Source: Ptychodera flava (taxonomy: Eukaryota; Hemichordata; Enteropneusta; Ptychoderidae). From it: a DNA stretch of 64,000 nucleotides. The notes under the pieces are model-generated. The model was not told where the DNA came from. It did no database searches and worked only from the letters and a program-made list of their open reading frames with translations. Numbering within the stretch: position 1 is the stretch's first letter; every line of letters starts with the position of its first letter. This document shows, piece after piece, positions 44,731-59,700 of the stretch. The DNA lies in NCBI RefSeq assembly GCF_041260155.1, contig NC_091943.1, positions 19,231,783 to 19,295,782 on the forward strand. The letters are read 5' to 3'. A program made the position numbers and the translations under genes.

Positions 44731-47700
44731 GAACCCCCAGTTTGCAAGATGAATCCTGCCTCCCCCTCTCCCCAGCACTGGCGGCTGTTGTCAATGGTCA
44801 GATACGGAGTGTCAGCATTGGCAGTTTGTACAGCATAGCTGAAGGCAGTGAACCAATCAGTGAAAATGATGAATACAAAGTGTAAGTTATTTTAAATTAA
44901 TGATTTCTTTTTGAAAAAATATTAACAATCTTACAGTCTCTGTATTAGGCCCGTATGTCATAATACAAGTATCTTACAAGGAAAAAATATTCATGCATCA
45001 ATTAGATGATCTTGCATTGGCACAAGATTGTCTCATCAGAAAATTTACTTGCTAGATTACAATTTCAATGGAAAACAAAAGGCTACCACACCTCCATAAT
45101 CCTCTTACATACTAGAACAAAGCCATCCCAGGGATCGCTAGAAGTGCCTTTAACCAGTACCAGTGCTTTATCACACTGCTACACATATCATGAACATGAA
45201 GGGCCATGCAGCATACAGTGGTGGACACTAATTAAAGTCTGAACACCATATGTAAAAACCATTCCCATCATTTTCTTCGTTTCTGCATCTTGATATTTTC
45301 AGGTTCTAGATCTCCAAAGCAAAGGAGACTCAGCTTTCCAAGCCAAGGATTACATCGAAGCCATCAAATACTACAGTGAAGCACTGGAGATTGATGAACA
45401 GAAGCCAGAGGTGCTGAGTGCAAGGGCTGCAGTCTACCTGGAAGTTGGAAAGTATGACCTGGCACAGAAAGATGCGAACATCTGGTGAAGATCAACCCCC
45501 TCATACCTCAGGTAATTAGTCATACTCTGTACACTCCATACAATTGTTACTGTATGTCTAGTGTTGCAGCCAGGAATTTTAAACCAGGGGACCCCGTGTC
45601 CCACTTCTATTTATTTTTGGGGGATATTTTGCAAATTTTGCGTGAGTTGTCAATCAAATTTTATATTTTTTTATTATAAATAGTTTCACAAAACAAAATT
45701 CAAGCTACCGGTGTTCTGCCATCTATACTCATTGCCATCTACACTCTGTTTGACCTTTGATACATACACTGGCATGTCACTCCATTGTTATGCAAATAAC
45801 TGCCAGTGTGAGTGTTGATGGCAGTGCAAGGTGCCATCTATGCTCTCTTGCCATCTATACTCCACTTTTATCAGTTTTATCAACAGAAAAAAATATCGTT
45901 TTCCGATGTTAAGAAATTGCAAAAAGGATATAAAATGTTTGATTTCATTGCAGAATCCGCTGCACTGTGCACACCTAAGCTCACCAATCTTCCAGATCCA
46001 ATCTCTATGTACGAACTTCGCTAGGTGTACAGTGCATGGGTAGTGGCCCGGGTCCTGTAGCTATACTGGCGATTGGTTGATCCGTGATATTTTTATGTGA
46101 ACTCACATTCTGAAGTTGGTAGTTTTTTGTGTTGTCAGTCATGTTTTCATTGTTTTTTTTTGTTGTTTTTTTTGTCTCCGTAATGTACTAATGCTTTAAT
46201 ATATTTCAGATCCATTTCTAACATTTTTTTCTTGCAAAACGCCCGTAGTTAATCTTGATTATTGAAAGCAATTGCCAACTGTACTCCAAGCATCCATTTA
46301 CCAAAGTCGCTGACTGGCAGAATTTGTCAATGATTCCGTTAACTCACAGCAGTAATCATCTTTATTCACTGTCCCTCTGGTATATTAAAAATATGTCAGT
46401 GCAGCTTTTACAATGAAGCTCCGTATCAGAAATTCAGTTAGGAACCTATCATATACAGGTAGCAATCGAGTATACATGACAACAAAGTATAGACAGCAAA
46501 ACAGTATAGATAGCAGTGGAGTATAAATGGCATGTACACATGCCATCTATACTCCTACCATCTATTCTTTGTACAACCAAATTTCTACCGGCCACACACT
46601 ATACTTGCCCTCGATTTGTCGAGTCATTGTCAAACTTATTTCCAAAATTAATTAAATCCTCGTGAAATATAATGAACAAAGAAATAATGTACAGCCCCAA
46701 GAAGTCTCTTCTCGGTTTTTTTATTTTTATAAAGTTTAGAATCTATTGTGTACCTTTCAAAACCTCTCTCTTGTCATAGTAATGAATAGAAATGGAGTAT
46801 AGATAGCAATTAAGTATATTTGTGGACAGCATTGGAGTAAAGATGGCAATGGAGTATAGATGGCAAGTGCACTTGCCATCAATACTCCTGCCATCTATAC
46901 TCCATCCATTGCCATCTTTACTCCCTACTGGCCATAGACTATACTGGCCCTCGATTTGTTGAGTCACTGTCAAACATAATGTCTAAATAAATTCATGCCC
47001 TTGAGCAAGGCACTTTACTCCTCAGTGCTCCATTCATTGTGTACCTTTCAAACTTCTTTCTCGTCAAGGTTAAAAAATATAAAGAGCAATGGAGTAAAGA
47101 TCGATAGCAATTGAGTATAGAAAGCAATTAAGTATAGATACAATGGAGTATAGATAGCAATGGAGTATGGATGACAACAAAGTATGGATGACAACAAACT
47201 ATCAACAGCAATGGAGTATAGATGGTAATGGAGTATAGAAAGCAATTGAGTATAGAAAGCAATTAAGTATAGATAAATGGAGTATAGATAGTGATGGAGT
47301 ATGGATGACAACAAAGTATCAACAGCAATGTAGTATAGATGGCAACGGAGTATAGATGGCAAGTGCACTTGCCATCAATACTCCTGCCATCTATACTCCA
47401 TCCATTGCCATCTTTACTCCCTACTGGCCATAGACTATACTGGCCCTCGATTTGTTGAGTCACTGTCAAACATAATGTCTAAAATAAATTCATGCCCTTG
47501 AGCAAGGCACTTTACTCCTCAGTGCTCCATTCATTGTGTACCTTTCAAAACTTCTTTCTCGTCAAGGTTAAAAATATAAAGAGCAATGGAGTAAAGATCG
47601 ATAGCAATTGAGTATAGAAAGCAATTAAGTATAGATAGCAATGGAGTATAGATAGCAATGGAGTATGGATGACAACAAAGTATGGATGACAACAAACTAT

Positions 47701-50700
47701 CAACAGCAATGGAGTATAGATGGTAATGGAGTATAGAAAGCAATTGGTATTGATTAGAAAGCAATAAGTATAGATAGCAATGGAGTATAGTTAGTGATGG
47801 AGTATGGATGACAACAAAGTATCAACAGCAATGTAGTATAGATGGCAACGGAGTATAGATGGCAAGTGCACTTGCCATCAATACTCCTGCCATCTATACT
47901 CCACCCATTGCCATCTTTACTCCCTGCAACCGTTTCTTCTGGCCATAGACTATACAAGCCCTCGCTTTGTTGAGTCCGTTGTCATGGTTCTGCTTGGGCA
48001 AGTCAGCCTGTTGATCGTAAATTCAATTTGTAAAAGATGTTTTCCTCCCGATTTCCCTGAGCCGTGTCAAGGGCAGAGTATAGATTGAATGCGATATTTT
48101 ATTGCATAACAATTGAGTGATATGCCAGTGTATGTGTCAAAGGTCAAATGGAGTGTAGATGGCAATGAGTATAGATGGCAGAACACCGGCTTTAGTAACA
48201 GCAATTGTAACAGCCTCGTATCTGCCTCCAATCAGAGCTCGGTTGAACTACAACCAGGTGCAGTGTTTTAGTTTTAATCCGTGGACTTATCAGGGATTTT
48301 ACGGGTTGGTCAACATCGCGAAAGATAGGAATGGTTACTCCTTTTTCATTAACATCACTATCTTTCCGATGTTGACCAACCTCTGATAAGTCCACGGATT
48401 AGCATAATTAGTTGTGTTGACTAATTAATTACAGCATGTGTGTATGAGAGATATACGTCCTTGTAATGGGGTGTAAAATAAATAAAGAGTCACAGAGGCT
48501 AGGTTAGGTTATATAAACCATTTATTTTATTTATTCCGATCATTCAGAGAAGAAAGAAGAGAAATGGTAGAGAAAACAGTGTGAAAAACTCAGTAATACT
48601 TATTGGGTCGCCTGTGGTTTGAGTTGGTCCTTTGTAATCTAAGGTTAAAAAATCCATTTCTGAAACCAAAAATGTATTTATAAAATAATAAAATAAAGTG
48701 ATCAAGAATGACAAAGCTACAAATAATTCAATATTATTATTCTCTCATTTCTGTAGCATGTAATACCGGTATTCACTGCATTTGTATAATGTCATCTTAC
48801 TTTTTTGAAATTTTCAGGGTCACTACCTACTGGCAGTTAGCCTTGACCACCAGAGTTACTATGACAAAGCGATTACCTCATTCCTGAATGCCCTAGACCA
48901 TGATGCCGAGCATGAGGAACAGTTGGTGGACAACATAACAGTGGTAGCATCCAATCTCTGCAGCTTTCCTGAAGATATCATCAAAGGATTTGAAGGTAAG
49001 AGCAGTGTTACGATAATACATGTATGACATCAAGGGGGGTCACTTTTTTGCCAATGAAAGTAGAATGTGTCTTGGGGACAGATATTCTTACTCTGAGCTC
49101 ACACTTTTCAATTTTAGTCTGATCTACACTTATAGGGGCTCATTTTAGAGCTCTTTGAGTCAGAAATGTTTTTACAATTTTTTTTGAAAATTGCAAATTT
49201 CATTCTTCCTGGTATAATTACCATAGGGATGGAGGCCATTTTGAATTTCAAATATTGGTAAATCTTGGGTAATTTGTTTCTCTAGTAACAAAAGTTTCTG
49301 GCAACCTTTGATTTTATTCTTGATTTTGAAAGAGAATGGTTGAAATATTCTTTAGGAAAGTTTTGGCGAAAGTTTAAGTCTTTCACTTTTGAGGCGCATA
49401 CTACAGTACCTTAAATACAATATTGGGACCCTAACTTAGTTTTGACCCATGGTTTTTGGTACTGGCACTTGTACATGTTTGTGTAGCCACAAACTGTGCA
49501 CCCACAAATCTTAGTATACATGTATCGTTTAATCTTAGTTTTAATGAATGGGAACCACAATTGTTCACAATTTGGAAATTTTTGAAATTGGTTCGAATGA
49601 AAGAGAGACATTTTTGGGCTCAAAATGGTTTTTGCAGTTATGAGGCAGTTTGAATTGAAGAAAGAAAAACCAGATATTAATTTATTTATGAAATAACTCA
49701 TGATAAGAATTGTTTTGAATTCAAGATTTAAATAACTAATCTACTACATAATACATGTTTTCGATGAAATAATTCATGTATTATTTGTCCTTTATTGCAG
49801 ATATGAACCCATTGCAGAAATTAGTTGAGGTTGGTATGCAGCTACAGCAGGAAAACCACCACGACCTGTGCATAGAAGTCATGACAAGGGCCCTCAAGAT
49901 CAGATCTGACAAAATCAAGTACATGATCAAAGCATTATTCACCTTGGGGAGTTCATACCTCACCTTGAAAGACCTTGCCAAGGCCAAGAACTACTTTGAG
50001 CAGTGCTTGAGCCTGGCCATGAGTCAAGAAGACTTGGAGTTCGAGTCGCAGTGCTATGTGAACCTGGCTAACGTGTACCTACTTGAAAACGAGATTCCAC
50101 AGGCAATCGCTTACTACGAGAAGTTGCTGGCCATCGGCGATGACCTGAAGGAGAACAGCAAAGACGGAGACTACCCGGAATACTGGTCCATGGAACTGAG
50201 ATGTGCCTTGCATCAGAATCTCAGCATCGCCTACAAGGAAATACGGAACTATCCCAGAGCCCTCCATCACACCTTAGCTCACCTTGACCTTGTACAGAGC
50301 AGCGAGGATGTGGAGACGTTGTTACCTTTGGCACACCACAATGCCGGCAAGTATTACGAAATGGTCAAAGACTATACATTGCTTTGAAACATCACGAGGT
50401 CTACCTCACGCTCGCGAAAGAGAAAAGAGACAAGGTTGCTATGGCTACAGCTTATGCATCGCTTGGGTATGTGTACCAAATTCTGTGCAATTTCAAGTTG
50501 GCTGAAATGTACCTTGAACAGCACTGCACATGGTCGACAAACTGAAAGACAATGACAAGCAGGCCAAAGCCCTCTGTAGTTTAGGTGACCTTAACCTTGC
50601 CAAGGAAGACTTTGATAAGGCTTTGTCTTACTTTGAACGCTACTTGCGTGTCAGTCGCAGACTTGACGAGTATGAGACTGAGTGCCGAGCTTTCCTAAAG

Positions 50701-53700
50701 ATAGGAGATGTCTTCAAGAGCCAAGGGAGGCACCAGCATGCGCAGTATTATTACGAAATGGCTGCTGCTGTCGGTGAGAAACTGAATGACAATGTGGACC
50801 TCGTCAATCTGTGCCGTTGTGAAGTCGCATTTGCTTTGACGCTTTCGATCTCAAAAGACGACATGGAAAGGGCACGGCTGGTATTTGATGAACTGATTCC
50901 GTTTTACACCAAGAAGATTCAGAAGTGTGACAGCGAAAGCATCGAGTGCGCAGATGAACTGAAGACAGCCTTGCAAAACTGCTATGACGGTGTGCAGATC
51001 GCTCTATGCAAATTAGATCAAGCAGATATGGCCCTGAGCTATGCCGAAGGGTATCGCCAACAGAAATTTGAACAAATCCTGAAACAGAAGCTGAGCACCG
51101 ATGAGGAAGAGCCGCGCAACGAGAATGAGACTTCCAAGATGCCGTCCCAGGAGGAATTGATCAAGATCGTCAACAGACAGAAAGCAACCGTGCTGTACTA
51201 CTCCATAACTGACGCGTACCTCTTGGTTTGGGTCTTGCAGCCCGACAAAGGCGTTGTCAAAGTGCAGGTTGAGAAAGCCATCAGGGAGAGCTGTCGGAAG
51301 AAGATCAGAAGCGCCCTTGAGCAACTTCAGCAGCTGCATGAAAGACAGAGCGACATAGATTGTGAAAATCGTGCTTTGCCGTCCAGCGACAGAACCGTCC
51401 AGTACCTGCAGAGGAAGAACCTTGCCAAGTCAAAAGAGTGGAAGTCGAAAGAAATGAAAAAAGACGCTGAAAGAGAAGAACGGCTGAAGACTGCAAAACT
51501 GTCTCCTCAACGACAACTCTACGATATCATCATTGCTCCTATTGAGAAATCTCTGACTGGTGTGGAGCAAGTATTAATTATCCCTGACAAGGAGATAAGT
51601 CAAGTGCCAGTGGACTTGCTCGAGAATGAAAAAAATGTGAAACTGAATGCTACATTTAAGATAAGCTGCGTGCCAAGCATAGCAGTTCTTGATGTTCTTA
51701 CCAAGCAAACTCAACACGAAGAGAGGGAACAGAAAGCGAAAAAGTCGTACCACGAATTCTTTCCCGTGTACCTTGATGATCACTTGCGCGTGGTCGTACC
51801 ACCAGACCAAAGACCTCTCAGTCCAATCCGCAAGCAGCTGAGGGCAGGCGCCGCTGATGGCCCGGGAAAAGAACATAATCCCAGCATGATCACATTTGGA
51901 ACAAATCACTACGACTACGTTCCCACTCCCCGGCACAGGCAGGACAAGGCCCAGGTGATCCTAGCCAGGGAACGCGCCAAAGTGGGCACTCTCATTACGC
52001 ACTCATCTACGGATACTGAAGTCAGCAAAGGTGAAGGCGCTGTGACAGAGTTCAAACAAGACAGTCTACAACACAAGTCTCTGTCATTGGAAATCCGATT
52101 CTACCAAAGAAATTGAAATTACATGGACAGGTAAAGGAATGACCTCAATGACATTATGCTTACTTAAAATGTTACTCACTAATGTTTGTGTACCAGTCAC
52201 GTTACATCGCCTCATGATTACATGTACAGTATTTTGTGATGAATATACGACACAAATATTGCTTCAGGTTGTGAAGAATAGCGGAAGAGAAAGTTCATGA
52301 ATCAATTTTGTAGTCTTAAAAGACTTGACAATAGAATACCAAGGAAAATGTGCATGGATGCTTTGATCATTTGAACTGACAAAACTTTATCCCCAAATAA
52401 TTTCAGTCTAGTCCCTTTATTCAATTTTTCCAGCAAAAGGTTGTCTGCAAATAATTCAAGTCATGTTGTTTATATGTGAATCAGTAGGCGTACGGTAAAC
52501 TCGTTCATTCATCTACCATAATGGTTAAACCTACAAATACAGTAGAGCTCTGAAATCATTAGAGGACTGAATATTTTTGACAAGCTTTATGTGTCAACTA
52601 CGGTGAGAGAAATGTTCTCTTGTCAACATTTCATGGCCAGGATCCTGAAAAAATGTTTCAACTTGTCATTGATGAGAAAGTTGCTTTTGGAAAATTACTT
52701 TGCTGAAATTAGTGGATGACTGGTTATGTGTGGCTAACAATTGAGTCATATTGTAAAATTCCGTACAGTTCACATGTACACTGCAGTGTGTATTGTTTTC
52801 AAAACAGTCCCTCCTATGCTTAAAAGTATACAATGCCATTTATTGGTATCATACTGCTGTATTTGTTATTATTACAGTCGAAAACACAACCTTCACGAGA
52901 ACAACATGCACGTGTTGTAGTTACAACCAATATTCACCCCAAAAATTCATTGTTTGATGGCCGAGGCACCCATGCTCACAATACACATATAAATCGAATG
53001 GTGGAATATTAAATGTGATATTGTCTTGTCTTTCAATTTAAGATATGGCAGCCAGCTGGAGAGCTGATTGTGTCTCAGTGTGAGGCTTTCAATGTCGCTG
53101 ATTACCTAGACACCAAGGCTTTGATAGGATCTAATGCAACCAAAGGAAACGTCTTGTCAAAGTTCTCTGAGACAACTCTTATTCATATTGGTAAGTTTAC
53201 AATGAGTGTGCCAATGAAAGGATTAGTGTATGGCCCTTATAGGATGTAAACTAGTTGCAGGCTTGTCTGAAAGTAAGTCAGTGTCATGCCAGGCATGCAA
53301 GTCACATGACCACTTTATGGTCTAAATGAACAGGGCAATACACAGCTTGAAAAGAATATGAGTTAACTTCAACCAACAAGTACTAAATGTGTGTGAAGAG
53401 CCAATACCAGCTTTGCTACATTGTGTGTACAATTTACATGTGGACAAACAGATAACTTCTATGTTTGGTCTCAGTCATATGTTTGGAATGTGTAGCTATG
53501 CATGAAGTGTGCTTTATCGCAATGATGTTCTGTCACTACACGTATTGTGAATAATCTGTTAAAATCCATTGAAATTCATCATATGAAGCACATGATTGTA
53601 ACAAATATGACAATATCAATGTGCTCTCTTCACAGCGACCTATGGTTCCTGGGAGGACAGTGTACTGGTGTTTCGCCCCAGTCCCACCAGTCAACCAAAC

Positions 53701-56700
53701 CCAGACGGCAGCTACAATGAAAGCCATTACCAGATCGGCGTCAAAGACATCATGAATGTTGAAATGAAGGCAGACCTGGTTGTATTGAGTTGTTGCTATG
53801 GTGAAATACACAGGGACATTGATTTCACTTTGCCGTCAGCCCTGTTGGCAGCAGGTGAGGATAAAACTTTGGTATTTCAGAGGAAAGTAAAATGTGGTAA
53901 AATCTAGCATTGTTAGATATGGCCATACCATCAGTTCAGGACATCTATACGTAGTGAAGGAGTATTCATGCACAACCATGACCGTTTTAGAAAGATATAA
54001 AGGTTTCTAAGATGCTTTACTGTCATCATTTGTGATAGACTCAACGTCCATCTTCTGTAAAATCTAGAGCTTGCAATAATGACAACACAAACTGCTGTAG
54101 AGGTGAATTATTCTCTTAAAGCAAGATGTGCATACTGCTTTCATACAGACTGGAAATTATCTAGACAGAAGCATTAGCCCTTCTCACCACGATGGTTTGG
54201 CCAAGCCCATAGTTATCAATGGTGATTGTTGACCTGTTTATAGCAAATAAGAGTTGAGCAGGTCAAAGAATATCAGTGCATCTGTAGAACTCTAGGCCCA
54301 ATTTTCACTATAAAACAATTGCAAGGAGGCCTCTAAGATTATGTTAATTTGTAAATTTTTGGTGTTTGTCCAGTGTAGTTAAGTCTTGCCAAAAAGTCAG
54401 CGGGAGGAACACTGATAAAGAGAAAAATGCTACACAGTAGTCCTGAAATGCCTCTAAATACAAGGCATATACTCTTTTGCATCCTTGTTGACAAATCTTA
54501 TTAAACATTTAAACATTGCTGTTCACACTCTCTTCCCAGGTTGTAAATGTGTGCTGGTAGTGCTATGGTTGATACCAGACATAGCCAGGGATAAATTCTG
54601 GTTTCATTTCTACAAAGTACTTCAGGAAGGTAACTATGTGTCCGTCGCTGTCGCCAAAGCCAAGGAATGTCTGGCACAGGATGAAAGGTACGGTATAGGA
54701 GACTCTCTGTGTTCCGTTGAAACTCCATGAAATTTCAGTCGAGTCTGTTTCACTGTTCAATCAAACCTTGACTTCATTTATCTACTTGACTTAATTTACA
54801 TTACCAAACTGACGACTGGAGATTTTACAATAATGAAATAGTTTTGAGAGTCAGTTTTTCACAGTATTCATTCTGTGACTTCTAATGTATGGATGGAACT
54901 GAGTCAGTTTTTCACAGTATTCATTCTGTGACTTCTAATGTATGGGTTGAACTGTGTCTTGCGAAACAATAAGATCACAAATGTACAGACTGGACAAGAT
55001 TGTGTGATTCATGTAGTCGATCGTACAGCTGTACATGTGCATTGCTATTACTTGGCTGTGCTTGTATAGTATACATAAAAGTATTACGGAACAAGTACAA
55101 TAACACAAATCACAGGCTTTGTTTCAATAATGGTGAACCGCTTTGTCACTGACAGATATGTTACAAATCTTTGCAACTCACAGGTTCACTGATCCTATGT
55201 ACTGGGCTCCCTTCATGCTGATTGGCCAAGACATCTTCATCAGTATCCGTCACATCAAATCAGCAATGCTGGACCAGTTGGTTGACAGTGTGGAAAGCGA
55301 TGCCCTGAAAGCCATGCCGGTCAACGCACTGAACATTCCCCCCGAGCCGGCGGAAGTCTCCTCGACAGAGATCACCCTGCCCAAGCTGAGACAGGCACTT
55401 TCTGAACTGGCTCTGCACCATCTTGATCATCCGACAGCAATTCCACAGTTACTACAGCTGGTGAGTTGAAAGGTCACGTCTTTTTCACCAAAACAAATGA
55501 AACCGTCTCTGGTTGTGCCAAAAGATTACACAGTGTGAACGCATGCACCAGTATAAGCTCATCAATCACATCATAGATGCAGTGCAAATCCTGTAGTCTT
55601 TATCAATTCTGTAAATGCCTCAGCAACAATATGAGAATCGATGGATATTCAATTGAGACTGTGCAGCTACATACTGTCATTTATATCGGATGATGCTTGA
55701 ATTTTACACAAGATTGTAGGTGCTTAGTTTGAAGGTTGTGTCATCAGGGACAGCCACTGCACAGTGTCTAATTCATGCCCAACATCATGATATCATGCAT
55801 CATAGCTTTACATGTCTTTCTGTGTTTTCTTGTACCGGGTATTTTTTAATACTTTTTCTTTTCATTTTCAAGGTCAATGAGAGTGTAGCCCTGCTTGACA
55901 ACCCGCAGAAGGATCTGCTGACCAGGCAGCTGTCCCACGATGCAATGCTGTCGCCAGGAGCAATGTCCCTGTTGAATCTGTTGGGTTTTCACTTCCAGGC
56001 CAGGGGAGCTCACAAGACCGATCCGTACGTGGTGTTCCCACACTGGGACCACGATGGCCTGGTACAGCCCACACAGATGGCTTTGCATGCCCTCGTAGGT
56101 AAGTCATTGAAACATAGTTGTCTGGTCATTTCTTCAATGTTTTCATAAAGAGCTAATCACTGCTTGGTAATGTGACCGTGATAAGTTGAACTGACATTGG
56201 ATACTGTATAGCATGAAATTTTATGTATCCAGAGGTACATACAGTATAGACATACATGTACCCTGGTACATGACACTTGTATCATTTCATAGTGCAAGAA
56301 AGTTATGACTGACATTCAAAAAATAACCGAGAATGACTTGTTAAATAGGCTGAAATCGAATTAAAGTGAAATCTTTGTGTAAAACCATTATTCAATATCT
56401 ATAAGAATATGCTTCACATATTATTGCTGCAATTATTAGAAAATTGAGTTTTTCTGGTGGACCGGTCATATACTGAAGTTGGCAGATATGACGGTAATGC
56501 GCTGGCCAAGATGATATGTCCTTCAGTGTTTTGTACAGGGTACGTAGACCCCAAGTAAATTTGCTATATGTCATTATACTGCATTCTCTTGCACAGTGCA
56601 TTTATCATACTTGGACATGCCAGGGGCACAAAAGTTTTGAGGTTCCAAACATGTTGATACCTACCTGTATGTACTCTAACAGTGGCACAAACATTGCATA

Positions 56701-59700
56701 TAAATGTACATTATTACATATGATAAGTGTACATACACTTTTGTGTATTCATTAATTACCATGCTTGATTCAGCTAAAGTTGTATGGAGCTAATCAACAG
56801 ATTATCACCCTTTCCCTCAAACACTCAGAGATAGTATAGACATACCAAATTACAGACAGCCTGTAAATCACATTTTTCAATCTTCACATGGGACAGTGAA
56901 GGACAATTCATGTAATAATGGCTTGAATAATGGGAAAGATGAACTAATGAATAATTTGTCATTTCTCTTTGTGCAGATTTATCAAGCAATCCACCGTGCT
57001 GCAATTCATTGGCTAAGTTACTTGTTGGTCCGGAAGATGCTCTCTCTGGCTTGATTGATATTGTAAGTACAAAATTGATGAAAATGAGTGAACTTCAGTG
57101 GTGCAAAAATCCTATCATTAACTTTACTGCATATATTTTGTTGTGCCTGTAGAAAAAGTTTGTGAATCCCATTCTTCAAATTATTGTATACTGCAAAATG
57201 ATGTGAAATGTTTGGAGGCTTACTCGGTAATGTTGGTGAAAACAATTAAACATTTCTCATTTTTAATCAAATATAAATGGAACATAAAAAGCAGTTAGTG
57301 TGTGAGAAGAGCAACCTAAAAAGTAAAACTCTTTGTAGTCAAATGTTACTGACAGTCTTATATTACATATTAATTCAGATCTCTGCTGTTTCATATTGCC
57401 AAAATGTTGTCAGGGGTAAGATCACACCAGTGTACAAGAAGAATACACGTAAATATAAATTTATATCACCATCTAATTCTCAAGGGTTTTCCTCTAAAGT
57501 TACTCATATTACTTTCTGTTGTCTCTTTGCCCATCAAGGTGAGCATCACCAAGCATACCTGGGAAGTTCAACTCAAGGTCACCGACATCGGGGTCAAGAC
57601 GCTCTGGGGTCATCACACCAGCAGAGACTTCTTGCTCTCCATTGGTTTCAAACAAGTCGGCATACTGCTGCTCTTCACCAATACAAGTGTAAACAGGTAA
57701 TGGTTCTGATAGTTTCCTTTCACAAATATATCTGAATATTATCGCTTTCTCAGATACAGTACTGCTCTAAAGATGGGCCTCTAAGAAATCATATTTTGAC
57801 TTTAGAAGAGCCAAATTGTATCACCAACTCAATGTTTAATAGTTTGGTATGGGAAATGTATCTTAGACCGAAAGGGCTTGCTCTACTCTTCCCATCTTAG
57901 GGGAGGGGGAAGACCGCCCTCAAACGATGGATCTTTCAGTCTAACTGGGTGGACTTGATTGAGGCACCCTAGTTGACCTGACCAGAGCGTGACCAGTTTT
58001 TCTGTCACGTTGTCAGGGTCATCCGGCAGATTCCCCAATCAAGTGGCCGCCATATTGTATTCATCTGCTCCCGACCAAAATCGATCGGGCTAGTCGGGGT
58101 TCCCCAAATAAATGCGCGCACACAATCCCACAACCAATCAAGTACGAACTTACTGTAGTTGGCCTGCTGCACCAGTGTACACCAGTCATCCCAATCAAGT
58201 CCACCCACTGTTTCTATAATATTAATGAAATATTTTCACTTTTACAGAAAACTGCTCAATGGTAGTCTGCATGTGTTGGCTGCAGTGCTAGGTGAGAAGG
58301 GAGAAGCCATGTTGAAGAAGGTGGACATCAACTACCTAGGTGTAACCAGTGCCAAGATCAGATCTGCCAGTGCTCACAAGAGGGCGTCTTCAAGTCAAGC
58401 TGCCCTCACTCAATCCAGTTTTGTTGGCCAGAAATAGGGTAAATGTCACACCGTTGGACATTTGTGTTTTAGTTTTTAACAGTTATGAGAACTGTATTAC
58501 AATAGCCATTTATGTTACTTTGTTGGTCCTTTTGAAATTTTCAACTGGAGTTTGATGATCTATCCCCACTGTGTTTTATGGTACAGTTTGCCCTATGATA
58601 TACCGGTACATATTTAAAGGATGCAATACATGTACGTGCAGTTGACATACAAACTGTAGCTCATAGTTTCACTTTCTGATGAGGATAAACACGAATATCT
58701 AATCTACATGTCAATGTCGCCAAATGTTGATGATGGCCATAACTCCCTAAGCTGACAAAATCAGAATTTGATATGACATTGGATATGTATCTGAAAGTCA
58801 TTGTGATGTACAGCCCCGGTTTAGGACATTGGCATCTAATTACTCTCAGACTTTTCCCTTGTTCCTTGAAATTGCTTTCAATTTAGCATTGTATTCATGA
58901 TACCATAGTGACGTTTGTCGCATTCTCATAGGATGTTTATCATCAGCTCTGATTATCAATCACTGTTTTCTCTCTGTACAGATCCACATGTCTACTCCGT
59001 GGTTGTCAATGGAAAGTGATGCGGAGGAATCAAGGAGAAGATGAAGATGGCAAGAAGGTAAGAAAAATGACCAATTGTCATTTGCATCAAATGAACTGGT
59101 TGCCAGTGTACACATGCATGCCATTTCAACAGAGGAGCACTCTTTATAATTGTGAAATTCCTCTTCATCATGTTTGTGCAGAAGAAAATAAAGTTATCAG
59201 TTTATCGAGTAATTCAACATGTAGGAAAGTTTGTAAGTTTCTTGACATTCCAGGAAGAAATCTGCTTTGGCATAATATGTGCAGTTTTTGCAAAATTACT
59301 CATTTAAAGTATTGCTAACCAGAACGATAAAGACTGTCACATGACCACTTATGGTCATCAAATCATAAATCTTACAACAATCAATTAAGCACAAACACCT
59401 TAGGAACCTCAAACCTCTCATCAGCAAATGTTTTGCATCTTATTTCGTTTTTATTGCAAACTTTAAATTTGAAGTCTACGTAGGAAGTTGTGGTTTTTAA
59501 GATGATTAACCCTTTGAGTGCCAGAATCATTACGTGTTGCCTTTGATTAAAATAATGCAGAAACTTTGTTTTCAGTTCCAGACAACGTCTTTGTCAAATT
59601 TCCCAAAATTTTGACCAAAAACTACAGCCGATAGAAAGTATGCCCATCTGGTTAAAATTATCAAATAATTGCTGAAAAATTCATAAAACCTGATAAACTA

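Larger units (their letters stand above)
45512..48817 (+). other. TTC28-like intron filled by two transposons
   Basis: The 3.3-kb intron between the first two TPR exons is mostly palindromic element B (45708-48189) and a partial C copy (48275-48617). Little unique sequence remains. Confidence 0.7.

Noticed and set aside
46740-47960. Repeated short units resembling a CRISPR array
   Set aside because: The units are tandem minisatellite repeats with no unique spacers of constant length, and the genome is clearly eukaryotic.
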